The notes: generated by a model from the sequence alone, not told the origin. Positions 34,008 to 43,095 are shown, counted from the first letter of the stretch. The stretch: DNA of 64,000 nucleotides from UBA10649 sp963842725 (GCA_963842725.1 CAWJHN010000004.1:992001-1056000), one strand, 5' to 3'. Program-made: numbers and translations.

Positions 34008-34648
34008 GCGTCGCGTGGTTCGGCGATCGCGCCGTCCAATTTCCCGTGCCCGACAGGCGCGACCGCGGCCATGTCCTGCGTGAGATCGAGGTGCGCCTGC
34101 CGGACGTCGACGTGCGGCCCGGGATGAGCCTGCTGATGGTGTCGGTCGCCGAGCCCGACCCCGGCCTCAAGGAGCGGGTGGAGCGCGTCCTGTCCGCGAT
34201 CGCCGCGGCGGGACCGGGGCAGGCGGCGGTCGGCGTCGACGAGGCCGCACGTACGGTCCGAATCCCGGTCCACTACCGCGGACCTGACCTCGAGCACGCC
34301 GCGGATGCGCTGGGCTGCGGAGTGGATGACGTGGTCTCCGCCCATGCGCTTCAGGTCTGGCAGGTGGCGATGATGGGCTTCGCGCCGGGATTCGGCTACC
34401 TCGTGCCGATCGGCGACCCGCGGCTCGACTGGGCGGCACTGCCTCGTCGGAGCAGCCCCCGACGTCGGGTGCCGACGGGAAGCGTCGCGATCGCCGCCGG
34501 CATGAGCGCGGTGTACCCCTCCGGCATGCCCGGCGGCTGGCACCTCATCGGCCGGACCGATGAGATCCTCTTCGACCCTGAGGACGAGCGGACGCCGGCA
34601 CTCCTCTCCCCGGGTGACGTCATTCACTTCGTCCCGGTCCTGCCATGA
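34004..34648 (+). CDS. pxpB: 5-oxoprolinase subunit B (PxpB, KipI-like)
   Basis: 214 residues, allophanate hydrolase subunit 1 domain. GFAPGFGYLVPIGDPRLDWAALPRRSSPRRRVPTGSVAIA (cut: GF.PGF.Y, PR..PR..VP.GSV.IA) and the late PGGWHLIGRT are diagnostic. The open frame upstream is a shadow of pxpA; the ATG at 34004 overlaps the pxpA stop. It forms the PxpBC phosphorylating complex with the next protein. Confidence 0.92.
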   Translation: MSVAWFGDRAVQFPVPDRRDRGHVLREIEVRLPDVDVRPGMSLLMVSVAEPDPGLKERVERVLSAIAAAGPGQAAVGVDEAARTVRIPVHYRGPDLEHAADALGCGVDDVVSAHALQVWQVAMMGFAPGFGYLVPIGDPRLDWAALPRRSSPRRRVPTGSVAIAAGMSAVYPSGMPGGWHLIGRTDEILFDPEDERTPALLSPGDVIHFVPVLP

Positions 34649-35547
34649 CGCTCGCCCTGGCGACGATTCGGGAAGTGGGCCTGGCGACTGTCCAGGACGG
34701 CGGGCGGTTTGGCTACCAGCGCATCGGGGTCCCGCAGGCCGGCGTGCTGCACCGATCCCGCTACCTCGTTGCCGCGGCCCTGCTCACCGGCAGCCCGGAC
34801 GATCGCGTTCCGGCTCTCGAGATCCTGGCGGGCTCCCTCGAGCTGCTCGCACGGCACGCGCTGGCGGTCGCGGTCGTAGGGCCGGCTCGGGTCGTCGTCG
34901 ATGGGCGCGCGGCCGCCAACGGGACCGTGGTCGAGGTGCCAGACGGATCGTCGCTCGCCGTCCAGCGCGACGGCCGTGGACCGGTGTACTGCGTCGTCGG
35001 GGGCTGGGCTCCACCCCGCATCCTCGGCTCGGCGTCGGTGGACACGTTCTCCGGCCTCGGCGGACGCCCCCTTCGGGTCGGCGATGTGCTCACGGGGGAT
35101 CCTTCGGCACTGCCGGAAAGGGTCGGAACCTTCCATCTGCGGGCGCACGACCCGAGCGGCCCCCTGCGGGTGATCCCCGGGGTGCCCGGCACCCGCCTGC
35201 TCTCGTCCCGGTGGACCGTGCTGAACACCGCGCGCTCCGGCGTACGACTGGCGGCCTCGACGCCCACGGCCGTGCTCGAACCGGTCGCGTCCATGCCGGT
35301 GCTGCCGGGAGCGATCCAGGCCACGCCCTCGGGCGAGGCGATCATCCTGGGTCCCGACGGCGCTCTGACCGGCGGCTACCCGGTCGTGGGCGTCGTCATC
35401 TCAGCGGATCTCGACCGCGTCAGCCTGCTCGAGGCCGGCGACCTGGTGGGGTTCGCGGAGAGCGGCGTGGACGAGGCCGCGGAGGCCTACGCGCAGGCGC
35501 AACGCGCCCTCCGCGCCCGAATGGCGCATCCCGCCGACCTGCCGTAG
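34645..35547 (+). CDS. pxpC: 5-oxoprolinase subunit C (PxpC, allophanate hydrolase subunit 2)
   Basis: 300 residues. N-terminal TVQDGGRFGYQRIGVPQAGVL and the C-terminal SGEAIILGPDGALTGGYPVVGVVISADL match PxpC/KipA. Its start overlaps pxpB by 4 nt. It runs convergent into the LppM-like gene with only 16 bp between stops and no clear hairpin. Confidence 0.92.
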   Translation: MTLALATIREVGLATVQDGGRFGYQRIGVPQAGVLHRSRYLVAAALLTGSPDDRVPALEILAGSLELLARHALAVAVVGPARVVVDGRAAANGTVVEVPDGSSLAVQRDGRGPVYCVVGGWAPPRILGSASVDTFSGLGGRPLRVGDVLTGDPSALPERVGTFHLRAHDPSGPLRVIPGVPGTRLLSSRWTVLNTARSGVRLAASTPTAVLEPVASMPVLPGAIQATPSGEAIILGPDGALTGGYPVVGVVISADLDRVSLLEAGDLVGFAESGVDEAAEAYAQAQRALRARMAHPADLP

Positions 35548-35563
35548 CGGCCCCGCATTGGCG

Positions 35564-36676
35564 CTACGACCGGGGTTGGTCGTCCTCGGGTTTCACGGGG
35601 TTGACGTCTTCGACGACTGGGACGTCTTCGACGACTGGGACGTCTTCGACGACTGGGACGTCTTCGACGACGGGGACGTCTTCGACGACTGGGACGTCTT
35701 CGACGACTGGGACGTCTTCGACGACTGGGACGTCTTCGACGACTGGGACGTCTTCGACGACGGCTTCCGCAGGCACGACCGGGTTCTCCTCGGCGACGAC
35801 AGTCTCCTCGATGACTGCAGTGGGCGCAGACGCATCGTCAGGGATGACTTCCTCGGTCATCGTGGCCTCGGCGACGGCCGCACCCGGTGCCGCACCCTCC
35901 GCCACCACGGCCGACCCGTACTCGGAGACGCCCGGAGGCACGGTGACCGCGTCGACGGCAGGTCCCTTGCGGCGCTGGACGAGCAGCACGATGACGACGA
36001 TCACGATCAGGACCAGGACGAGGAGTCCGAGGAGCACGACGAGCAGCGCCGCGATCGAGAACCCGCCGCCCGATGCCGCACTCGTGATCGTCACGTCGAG
36101 GTTGCTGCCCATGGTGCCGCTGATCGTGGCGGTCGTGTCGGAGTTCTTGGTGGCACCATCGCCCGTGATGGAGGAGATGGTCCCCGGCATGGTGACGTTG
36201 ACCGTGATCTCACCGAGCGTGGCGTCGCCCAGGAGTGCCGACATGTCCGACGCTGCGGTCGCGTCGCCCGCGTCGGTGCCGGTGCTCTTCATGTTGAAGA
36301 CGATCGAGTCGTCCTGCTTGACGATGGTCCACGGGTCGTCTGGGCCCGTGAACTCGGCCTCGTTGAAGGTGCAGGTGTAGATGAATGCCTCGGACGACTC
36401 CGAGGTCTCGCACGACTCGAAGGCCCCGAGCCCTTCACCGGCCAGGTCGCCTGACTGCATGCTCGTCTCGAACCCGGCGAGGTCGGTCATGCCCATCATG
36501 GTCGCGGCCTGCTTCTGCAGTTCGAAGGCGAACGTGCCGCTGGCCTTCGCCTCCGAGTCGACGGCGACGTCGGCGTTGACCTTGATGCAGCCCGTCAGGG
36601 ATAGGACCGCGAGCCCGCAGGCGCCCACCAGCGCGACGATCCGGGTCGTGCGCGGCCGTGAGGAGACTCGTTGCAT
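35564..36676 (-). CDS. LppM-like lipoprotein with a long acidic repeat tail
   Basis: 370 residues. Lipobox LTGC (Cys30), LppM-type beta-rich ectodomain (about 31-200), transmembrane helix (208-233: IAALLVVLLGLLVLVLIVIV), Arg/Lys stop-transfer, then a cytoplasmic tail rich in Pro, Val, Glu and Asp. The tail carries nine hexapeptide copies (PVVEDV type) at about 305-358, made by an 18-bp DNA repeat. Mycobacterial LppM acts in envelope lipid (phosphoinositide/lipomannan) and phagosome biology; here only the domain is inferred. The ATG at 36676 gives a proper signal peptide, with TTGGGA upstream; the frame's long upstream extension is a shadow. Confidence 0.8.
   Translation of the reverse strand: MQRVSSRPRTTRIVALVGACGLAVLSLTGCIKVNADVAVDSEAKASGTFAFELQKQAATMMGMTDLAGFETSMQSGDLAGEGLGAFESCETSESSEAFIYTCTFNEAEFTGPDDPWTIVKQDDSIVFNMKSTGTDAGDATAASDMSALLGDATLGEITVNVTMPGTISSITGDGATKNSDTTATISGTMGSNLDVTITSAASGGGFSIAALLVVLLGLLVLVLIVIVVIVLLVQRRKGPAVDAVTVPPGVSEYGSAVVAEGAAPGAAVAEATMTEEVIPDDASAPTAVIEETVVAEENPVVPAEAVVEDVPVVEDVPVVEDVPVVEDVPVVEDVPVVEDVPVVEDVPVVEDVPVVEDVNPVKPEDDQPRS
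35603..35764 (-). repeat. Nine tandem 18-bp repeats in the LppM-like gene
   Basis: Unit GACGTCTTCGACGACTGG (plus strand), nine copies in register; copies 4 and 9 end in CGGG and CGGC instead of CTGG. Each copy codes for one PVVEDV-type hexapeptide on the minus strand. The copies are nearly identical in DNA, so the array is probably young and prone to length change. Confidence 0.95.
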
Positions 36677-36808
36677 GGCGATTCCCAACCGTGAGATGTT
36701 GCCGTCATCGTAGGGCGGCGACGCGGCGGAGTCCCGGTATCGGATTCGGCCGTGGCCCCGGGGCGCGCCCTCGCGGCCCGCCTGACGTGCTGTCGTATGG
36801 TCACCGTC

Positions 36809-37657
36809 ATGTACTCGGACCGATACGGGCGCGACGTCCTGGACGGGCCCGGGCCGGACGAGAAGGCTCGAGTGCCGGTCGTCGATGCCGTCAAGGGACT
36901 GGTCGTCGAGTGCGCCCGGACCGGCTGGTGCGGTGCGGTGGTCGAGTGGCAGAAGGGGGCCGACGGCTGGGCCGTGATCCTCGAGGACCGACAGCGCACC
37001 CGCCGTCCATTCGGGTCCGGGACGTCGTTCCTGATCGACGGCGCGCTCGTCACCCTTCGGCGCCCCTTGGCATCCTCCACCGGTGGGCAGCAGCGGACCG
37101 CGTCGGGTTCGGTCGCGGTCCCGAATCTCCGCGCCCGAACCGCACGAGCCTCCCGGATCTGGGTGGAGGGCAGGCACGATGCCGAGCTTGTCGAGCGGGT
37201 GTGGGGCGCTGACCTCCGCGTCGAGGGCGTCGTCGTCGAGGAGCTGGGCGGGGTGGACGAGCTGCCCGGCCGGCTCCGGGAGTTCGGCCCGGGCCCAGGG
37301 CGCCGGGTGGGGGTGCTGGTGGACCACCTCGTGACCGGTTCCAAGGAGACGCGGTTGGCGCAGGATGTGACGGCCGAGTGGGGCGACGACGTGATCGTCC
37401 TCGGACACCCGTTCGTCGACGTGTGGCAGGCGATCCGCCCGGAGGTGATCGGGATCCAGGCATGGCCGCAGGTGCCGCGAGGCGTCGACTGGAAGACCGG
37501 CGTGTGCGCCGCCCTCGGGTGGGGTCCGGACACCGGGCTGGCGTGGCGACGTCTGCTCGGACGCGTGCACGACTACGGCGATCTCGAGCCGTCGCTGCTC
37601 GGCCGCGTCGAGCAGCTCATCGACTTCGTCACGGAGCCGTCCGACGAGGGTGCGTGA
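36809..37657 (+). CDS. DUF3097 family protein
   Basis: 282 residues. It matches actinobacterial DUF3097: YGRDVLDGPGPDEKARVPVVDAVKGLVVECARTGWCGAVVEW (cut: YG.DVL....VP.V....GLVVE....G.CGAVV), and a toprim-like second half with WVEGRHDAELVERVWGADLRVEGVVVE and VGVLVDHLVTGSKE. Members are usually found near heat-shock or coproporphyrinogen oxidase genes; not so here. ATG 36809 is chosen for the conserved MYSDRYG start; 36752 and 36797 are alternatives. Function unknown; the acidic WVEGxxD motif suggests nucleotide or metal chemistry. Confidence 0.82.
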   Translation: MYSDRYGRDVLDGPGPDEKARVPVVDAVKGLVVECARTGWCGAVVEWQKGADGWAVILEDRQRTRRPFGSGTSFLIDGALVTLRRPLASSTGGQQRTASGSVAVPNLRARTARASRIWVEGRHDAELVERVWGADLRVEGVVVEELGGVDELPGRLREFGPGPGRRVGVLVDHLVTGSKETRLAQDVTAEWGDDVIVLGHPFVDVWQAIRPEVIGIQAWPQVPRGVDWKTGVCAALGWGPDTGLAWRRLLGRVHDYGDLEPSLLGRVEQLIDFVTEPSDEGA

Positions 37658-38517
37658 CGGAGATGGCCGCGGACGGGGCCGTGCGCATGTCGACCATGAC
37701 GCCGGCCGAGGTGGGTCTGGCTGTCGACTGGGCCGCAGCAGAAGGGTGGAATCCGGGCCTCCGGGATGCCGCCTGCTTCCGTGCCGCAGACCCGGCGGGG
37801 TTCCTGATCGGTCGCATCGCTGGCCAGCCGGTCGTCACGATCTCGGCGGTGCGCTACGGGGATGGTTTCGCCTTCCTGGGCCTGTACATCGTGGCGCCGG
37901 ATCACCGTGAGCGCGGGATCGGCACCCAGGCGTGGAATACCGCCCTGGGAACCCTTCGGGGCAGGGTCGTGGGACTCGACGGGGTCGTGGCCATGCAGGG
38001 CTCGTACGCGCGATCGGGCTTCCGGCTCGCGCATCGCAACATCCGGTTCGGCGGCTCGGTCACGAGCCGGGTGGCCGACGCCGCTGGTGTCGTCGACCTG
38101 GGCCTGGCCGACCTCGATGACGTGTGCGCCTACGACGAGCCGTGCTTCGGGGCGCCCCGGCGCAGGTTCCTGCGCGCGTGGATCGCGCAGGGCAGCGCCA
38201 GCGCGGTAGGAGTGCGCGTGGACGGCGGACTCTCGGGGTACGGCGTCATCCGCACCTGCCGGACCGGATCGAAGATCGGACCGGTCTTCGCGGACAGCGC
38301 GGCTATCGCGCGGCTGATCCTTGACGCGCTCCTGTCACGCGAGGCAACGGGTGAGACAGTCTTCTGGGACGTGCCTGAGCCGAACGCGGCGGCGTGTCGC
38401 ATGGCGGAGGATCTCGGCATGTCGCCCGTCTTCGAGACGGCCCGGATGTACGCGGGCGGTGATCCGGCGATCGCGCAGGACCGCGTCTACGGCGTGACCA
38501 CTTTCGAGCTTGGCTGA
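37654..38517 (+). CDS. GNAT acetyltransferase with C-terminal acetyltransf_18-like domain
   Basis: 287 residues. N-terminal GNAT domain with acetyl-CoA loop VAPDHRERGIGTQAW near residue 78, and a second GNAT-like region with FWDVPEPNAAACRMAEDLGM near the C-terminus, the YitH/Acetyltransf_18 layout. The GTG at 37654 overlaps the DUF3097 stop (GTGA) and has GAGGG just upstream; ATGs at 37663 and 37687 are weaker. The acyl acceptor is unknown. Coupling to DUF3097 suggests joint expression. Confidence 0.82.
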   Translation: MTEMAADGAVRMSTMTPAEVGLAVDWAAAEGWNPGLRDAACFRAADPAGFLIGRIAGQPVVTISAVRYGDGFAFLGLYIVAPDHRERGIGTQAWNTALGTLRGRVVGLDGVVAMQGSYARSGFRLAHRNIRFGGSVTSRVADAAGVVDLGLADLDDVCAYDEPCFGAPRRRFLRAWIAQGSASAVGVRVDGGLSGYGVIRTCRTGSKIGPVFADSAAIARLILDALLSREATGETVFWDVPEPNAAACRMAEDLGMSPVFETARMYAGGDPAIAQDRVYGVTTFELG

Positions 38518-38618
38518 GTCGCGATTCGTGGCCTGCGCGGCGCATGGCAGAACGCACGCCGCGGAAGTACAGTGGCACGACACGTGAAGCGGGGGCGTTG
38601 CGACGTCAGGAGGCGGTC

Positions 38619-39734
38619 GTGGAAGCCAGCGGGGCGGGGGACCTCTACCAGACCCTGAGCGGCTATCTCGCGTACCTGCACGATCGCCTCTCGATCATGG
38701 CCCCGGACGTGGCGCGCGTGGCATGCGCACTGTACGACCCCGAGACAGACACGCTGAAGACCTTCATCAACAGCACTCGCGACGGGTACGCGATCCGCGG
38801 ATACGAGTACCGACTGAGCCAGTCGGCGTCCCTGTCGCACCTGGCGGAGAGCCGCGAGACACGCGTCATCACGGACATCCCCACCGCCCTAGACGACTCG
38901 ACGCCGCACTCACGCTTCGTCCGGGACGAGGGATTCCTGTCGTCGTTCACCGTCCCGATGCACTACCAGGGCTCGTTCCTGGGGATGCTCTTCTTCGACT
39001 CGCGCCGGAACGACACCTTCGATGCCGGCCTTCAGGGCGAGCTGACCGTCTACGCGCAGCTCATCACCGCGGGGGTGGCCGCCGAGCTCATGAACGTCCG
39101 TTCGATCATCGGCCGGGTCGAGATGGCGCGCGATCTGACCGAACTGCGCGACATCGAGACGGGCGTCCACCTCGAGCACGTGGCCCGGTACTCGCGACTG
39201 ATCGCGAGCGCGCTCGTCGAGCCGCTCGACCTCGACGACGAGTTCGTCGAGGCGGTCTTCATGTACGCCCCACTGCACGACGTGGGGATGATCGGCATCC
39301 CGGACCGCATCCTCGTCAAGCCGGGCAAGCTCGATGCCGCAGAGTGGGAGATCATGAAGAATCACACCGTGCGGGGCGCGCGAATGGTCGACACCATCAA
39401 GGCCGACCTCGGCGTCACCCGGCTCAACCGCGACGACGTGCTGCGCAACATCGTCGAGCTGCATCACGAGACCCTCGACGGCAGCGGCTACCCGCACGGA
39501 CTCACCGGCGAGGCGATCCCGCTCGAGGCGCGGATCGTGGCGGTCGCCGATATCTTCGACGCACTGACCACGGAGCGTCCCTACCGGCCGTGCTGGTCCC
39601 TCGACCAGGCCCTGGAGGAGATGGACCGGCTGGCCGCAGCCGGCAAGATCGACGGCCGGTGCCTCACGGCCCTGGCCTCGCACCCCGTTCAGCTGGAGTC
39701 CCTCCTCGTGCGCGACAGCGGGGAGGGGGCGTGA
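38619..39734 (+). CDS. GAF-like sensor with HD-GYP phosphodiesterase domain
   Basis: 371 residues. N-terminal GAF domain (about 10-165: VARVACALYDPETDTLKTF, FTVPMHYQGSFLGMLFFDSR) and HD-GYP domain (about 175-355) with HLEHVARYS, YAPLHDVGMIGIPD and HHETLDGSGYPHGL, all the metal-binding and GYP residues. It likely hydrolyses c-di-GMP under a small-molecule or redox signal. GTG 38619 sits 5 nt after AGGAGG; ATG 38544 is an alternative. The stop overlaps the GMC oxidoreductase start (GTGA). A GGDEF-EAL protein is encoded 6 kb upstream. Confidence 0.88.
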   Translation: MEASGAGDLYQTLSGYLAYLHDRLSIMAPDVARVACALYDPETDTLKTFINSTRDGYAIRGYEYRLSQSASLSHLAESRETRVITDIPTALDDSTPHSRFVRDEGFLSSFTVPMHYQGSFLGMLFFDSRRNDTFDAGLQGELTVYAQLITAGVAAELMNVRSIIGRVEMARDLTELRDIETGVHLEHVARYSRLIASALVEPLDLDDEFVEAVFMYAPLHDVGMIGIPDRILVKPGKLDAAEWEIMKNHTVRGARMVDTIKADLGVTRLNRDDVLRNIVELHHETLDGSGYPHGLTGEAIPLEARIVAVADIFDALTTERPYRPCWSLDQALEEMDRLAAAGKIDGRCLTALASHPVQLESLLVRDSGEGA

Positions 39735-41239
39735 TCTCCGAGTCCGCCCAGGTGGTCATCGTCGGCAGCGGCATGGGCGGTGGCACGCTGGCGTGGGGCC
39801 TGGCACAACGCGGCATCGACACGCTGGTTCTGGAGCGGGGAGAGGTGCTGCCGCGCGAGCCCGAGAACTGGTCGCCGGAGGCGGTCTTCCTCGACCGCCG
39901 GTACAAGCCGACCGAGATGTGGCTCGACGACGAGGGCAACGAGTTCAGCCCGGGAGTCCACTACGTGGTGGGCGGCAACACGAAGGTCTACGGCGCGAGC
40001 CTGCCGAGACTGCGGGTCGAGGACTTCTCCGAGACCGTCTACCCGTCAGGCGTGTCACCGGCGTGGCCCTTCTCCTACGCGGACCTCGAGGACTACTACG
40101 GCCAGGCCGAGTCCCTGTACCGCGTGCATGGCGTGGTCGGTGAGGATCCGAGCGAGCCCTGGCGCAGCCGGCCCTTCCCGTACCCGGCGCTCGAGCACGA
40201 GCCGTACATCGTCGAGACGATCATCCGCCTCGAGGAACAGGGACTGCACCCCTCCAGCACGGCGATGGGCGTGGACATCCGGCCGGGCGGCACCTGCATC
40301 CGATGCCAGACGTGCGACGGCTTCCCCTGCCGACTCGGCGCCAAGTCCGATGCCGAGACGTGCGCGCTCGGACCCGCCCTGGCCGGCGGCGGCGTCCGGC
40401 TGCGCACGGGTGCACGGATCCACCGCATCGAGACGGGTCCCGCCGGCCGCGTGACGCGGCTGGTCGGCGACGTCGGCGGGGAGCCCATCGTGGTCGATGG
40501 CGCGGTGTTCGTGATGGCCGCGGGGGCCGCCAACTCCGCTGCCCTGCTCCTGGCGAGTCGCTCGGTCGACTTCCCGACGGGACTGGCGAACTCCAGCGGC
40601 CTCGTCGGCCGCAACTACATGGTGCACAACAACACGCACATCGCGGCCGTGGATCCGCGGCGTCGCAATGACGTCGTGTTCCAGAAGACGATGGCGGTCA
40701 ACGACTACTACCGCGATCTGGGCGACGGCCACCCGGGCGGGAGCCTCCAGCTGATCGGCAAGGTCCAGGGCTCGATGATGAAGACCCACGCGACCCGCAC
40801 GCCCCTCAGGGCCCTCAACCGCGCCGCCGAGCGCAGCGTCGAGTGGCTCGTCATGAGCGAGGACCTGCCGTCCGTGCACAACCGGATCACCCTCGACGCC
40901 GACTCCCGGATCCAGGTGTCCTGGCGACGCACCAACTACGACCGGCACGAGGCGCTGCTCGCCCAGGCCAAGCGGGTCCTGCGCAAGGCGGGATACGTGG
41001 GCGTCTTCGAGCAGCGATTCGGAATCGCGATGAACAGCCACATGTGCGGCACGGCGGTCGCCGGGACCGATCCTGCGTCAAGCGTCCTCGACCCGTGGTG
41101 CCGCACGCACGACGTTCCCAACCTGTTCGTCGTCGATTCGTCGTTCTTCCCGTCATCGGGAGCGCAGAACCCCGCCCTGACGATCGCCGCACAGGCCCTG
41201 CGCGTCGCCGCAGAGGTGGACTGGTCGTCCGATACCTAG
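39731..41239 (+). CDS. GMC-family FAD-dependent oxidoreductase
   Basis: 502 residues. FAD-binding VVIVGSGMGGGTLAWGLAQRG at the N-terminus; GGNTKVYGA and the C-terminal GMC_oxred_C domain with FGIAMNSHMCGTAVAGTDP...NLFVVDSSFFPSSGAQNPALTIAAQALR (cut; His and Asn pair present). The CIRCQTCDGFPCRLGAK cysteine cluster in the middle is typical of the bacterial gluconate/sugar-alcohol dehydrogenase branch. The substrate is not readable. The start codon GTG overlaps the HD-GYP stop, with GGGAGG in front, so expression is tied to the phosphodiesterase. Confidence 0.87.
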   Translation: MISESAQVVIVGSGMGGGTLAWGLAQRGIDTLVLERGEVLPREPENWSPEAVFLDRRYKPTEMWLDDEGNEFSPGVHYVVGGNTKVYGASLPRLRVEDFSETVYPSGVSPAWPFSYADLEDYYGQAESLYRVHGVVGEDPSEPWRSRPFPYPALEHEPYIVETIIRLEEQGLHPSSTAMGVDIRPGGTCIRCQTCDGFPCRLGAKSDAETCALGPALAGGGVRLRTGARIHRIETGPAGRVTRLVGDVGGEPIVVDGAVFVMAAGAANSAALLLASRSVDFPTGLANSSGLVGRNYMVHNNTHIAAVDPRRRNDVVFQKTMAVNDYYRDLGDGHPGGSLQLIGKVQGSMMKTHATRTPLRALNRAAERSVEWLVMSEDLPSVHNRITLDADSRIQVSWRRTNYDRHEALLAQAKRVLRKAGYVGVFEQRFGIAMNSHMCGTAVAGTDPASSVLDPWCRTHDVPNLFVVDSSFFPSSGAQNPALTIAAQALRVAAEVDWSSDT

Positions 41240-41241
41240 TT

Positions 41242-41260
41242 CGCGAGGCCTCGCCTCGCG
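41242..41260 (+). terminator. Short hairpin after the GMC gene
   Basis: Perfect 7-bp GC arms (CGCGAGG / CCTCGCG) with a 5-nt loop, 2 bp after the GMC stop. Plausible weak terminator. Confidence 0.45.
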
Positions 41261-41327
41261 CCAGCGCCCGCACGTTGCTGGCGGCATGATCCGAGCCGGC
41301 GACGTCGGCACACGAGATGGGAGCACC

Positions 41328-42227
41328 ATGACAGGCATACGGGCGCGATGGGCGGCAGTCGTGGCGATCGGCGCCCTGGCGCTGGTGCCGGCGGCCGTGA
41401 CGGCTTCGCCGGCCGCAGCCGACGCCGGGACACTCGTGAGCGCGGACACGTACGTCGACCTGACGTCCCAGCAGCTGACCGATGCCGGGTTCCCGAAGAA
41501 GCCGAACGTGACGGGCTGGGGTGGGACCGCATCACTGCCGACGAACGTCGCGGCGCAGTGGCAGGACGTCGTGCTGACCGGCAAGGCACCCGCCTACGCG
41601 GCCGTCGGGCAACTCCTGACGATGTCGAGGTTCCGGGCGACCGACACGAACGGCTCCGGAACCATGCAGCCGCTCAACATCACGGCGGTCGTCCAGAAGG
41701 ACCGCTCGTACACGATGCACTTCCAGCTAGGGTTCCCGGGCACGTTCGGATACGCAGTCGGGTACAGCACGACGGGGACCAGCCCGGAGTTCGTGGGCTT
41801 CCAGTTCCAGTTCACGACCACCGGCGACAGCGTCGGCGCACCGGGCGGCTCCAGCACCATCGTCACCCTGAAGGGCCGGAAGCTGGCGGTCGCGGGGTTC
41901 ACCAGGACGCCGAACGTCGTGGGCTGGGGTGGCACCGCCGCCGTCAGCACGAACCGGGCCAAGGCCGGGGCGCCCGTCACCGTGTCGGGGACGGCACCGG
42001 CGGAGCTCGTCCCGGGCACCATCCTCACGCTCGAGCGGTTCATCCCGACCGACAAGAAGGGATCCGGGCACTTCGAGCCGGTCGACAGCGTCCACGCTGC
42101 GGTTGCCGCGGACGGGAGCTTCTCGCTTACCTTCGAGGTCAATCTGACGGGCGTGTTTGGCTACTCGCTCGGGGCGGGACTCGACGAGCAGTGGATCGGA
42201 CTCGAGTTCCAGCTGAAGACGAACTGA
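41328..42227 (+). CDS. Secreted protein with two tandem homologous domains
   Basis: 299 residues. Signal peptide to about residue 32 (ends ASPAAADA). Two copies of a roughly 120-residue domain follow; each has AGF-x5-NV-GWGGTA-x-TN, a central GT(I/M) or GQL-LT(L/M)-RF segment, a GSG motif, and an ending GVFGYS/GTFGYA...(E)-W/F-(I/V)G-(L/F)-(E/Q)FQ. Probably beta-rich and exported to the envelope or medium. I do not recognise a named family. GGGA lies ahead of ATG 41328; ATG 41286 would spoil the signal peptide. Function unknown. Confidence 0.78.
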   Translation: MTGIRARWAAVVAIGALALVPAAVTASPAAADAGTLVSADTYVDLTSQQLTDAGFPKKPNVTGWGGTASLPTNVAAQWQDVVLTGKAPAYAAVGQLLTMSRFRATDTNGSGTMQPLNITAVVQKDRSYTMHFQLGFPGTFGYAVGYSTTGTSPEFVGFQFQFTTTGDSVGAPGGSSTIVTLKGRKLAVAGFTRTPNVVGWGGTAAVSTNRAKAGAPVTVSGTAPAELVPGTILTLERFIPTDKKGSGHFEPVDSVHAAVAADGSFSLTFEVNLTGVFGYSLGAGLDEQWIGLEFQLKTN

Positions 42228-42229
42228 CG

Positions 42230-43060
42230 TTGGGAGCCACACGCCCGGCGGCTCTGACCGTCGTCACGGCCAACGTCAACGGAATTCGCGCGGCCGGCCG
42301 GCGAGGGGGGCTGCGCTGGCTGGCCGCGGCGGACGCCGACGTGCTGTGCCTGCAGGAGGTCCGGGCGACGCACGAGCAGCTGCACGAGACCCTCGCCGAG
42401 TCGCCACTGCGCGGCTGGCATGTCGCCCACGCTCCCGCCCCCCAGCTCGGTCGGGCTGGAGTGGCGATCCTCACCAAGGGGCAGCCCCGTGCTGTCCGCC
42501 CCGAAGCGGGTGGTGCCGGTATGTCGGGGCTCGGTCGCTGGATCGAGGTGGACCTCGACACGGCGGTCGGTCCCATCGCGGTGGTGTCCGCGTACGTGCA
42601 CACCGGCGAGGCCGACACGGCGAAGCAGGACGAGAAGTATGCGTTCCTCGAGGCGATGGACCGCAGGATGTCCCGGCTCCGCACGATCGCCCGGGGGTCG
42701 GGTGGCGGGGTACTCGTGTGCGGAGACCTCAACGTCGCGCACCACGAGGTGGACATCAAGAACTGGCGAGGCAACCGGGGCAGGGCCGGCTTCCTGGAGG
42801 AGGAGCGCGCCTATCTCGACCGCTGGATGTCCCGGCATTGGGTCGATCTCGGCCGGCGGCACGGCGGTCCCGGTCCGGGTCCCTACACGTGGTGGTCCTG
42901 GCGAGGGCGCAGTTTCGACACCGATGGTGGATGGCGCATCGACTACGCCCTGGCCACGACGGATCTCGCCGATCGCTGTCGCTCGGTAGCGGTCGGCAAA
43001 GCGCCCACCTACGACGAGCGATGGAGTGACCACGCACCCGTCGTCATCTGCTTCGACTGA
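42230..43060 (+). CDS. xth: Exodeoxyribonuclease III (ExoIII/ExoA AP endonuclease)
   Basis: 276 residues, endonuclease/exonuclease/phosphatase fold. Conserved active-site segments: ANVNGIRAA, CLQEVRA (metal Glu), GDLNVAHHEVDIKN, WRIDYALAT and the final WSDHAPVVICFD (Asp-His pair). It repairs abasic sites and 3' blocks. The protein N-terminus (LTVVTANVNG) demands a start at the very 5' end, where only TTG at 42230, 2 nt after the previous stop, is available, so an unusual TTG start is likely. The longer open frame upstream is a shadow of the secreted-protein gene. Confidence 0.9.
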   Translation: MGATRPAALTVVTANVNGIRAAGRRGGLRWLAAADADVLCLQEVRATHEQLHETLAESPLRGWHVAHAPAPQLGRAGVAILTKGQPRAVRPEAGGAGMSGLGRWIEVDLDTAVGPIAVVSAYVHTGEADTAKQDEKYAFLEAMDRRMSRLRTIARGSGGGVLVCGDLNVAHHEVDIKNWRGNRGRAGFLEEERAYLDRWMSRHWVDLGRRHGGPGPGPYTWWSWRGRSFDTDGGWRIDYALATTDLADRCRSVAVGKAPTYDERWSDHAPVVICFD

Positions 43061-43095
43061 CCGCTCCGGTCCGGGATGAGGGCCATGACCGGACA

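Noticed and set aside
35603..35764. CRISPR-like array
   Set aside because: Contiguous 18-bp units with no spacers, in frame inside a coding gene.
35558..36454. Plus-strand frame with repeated VFDDWD
   Set aside because: Antisense of the LppM-like gene; the repeat is open on both strands because of its composition.
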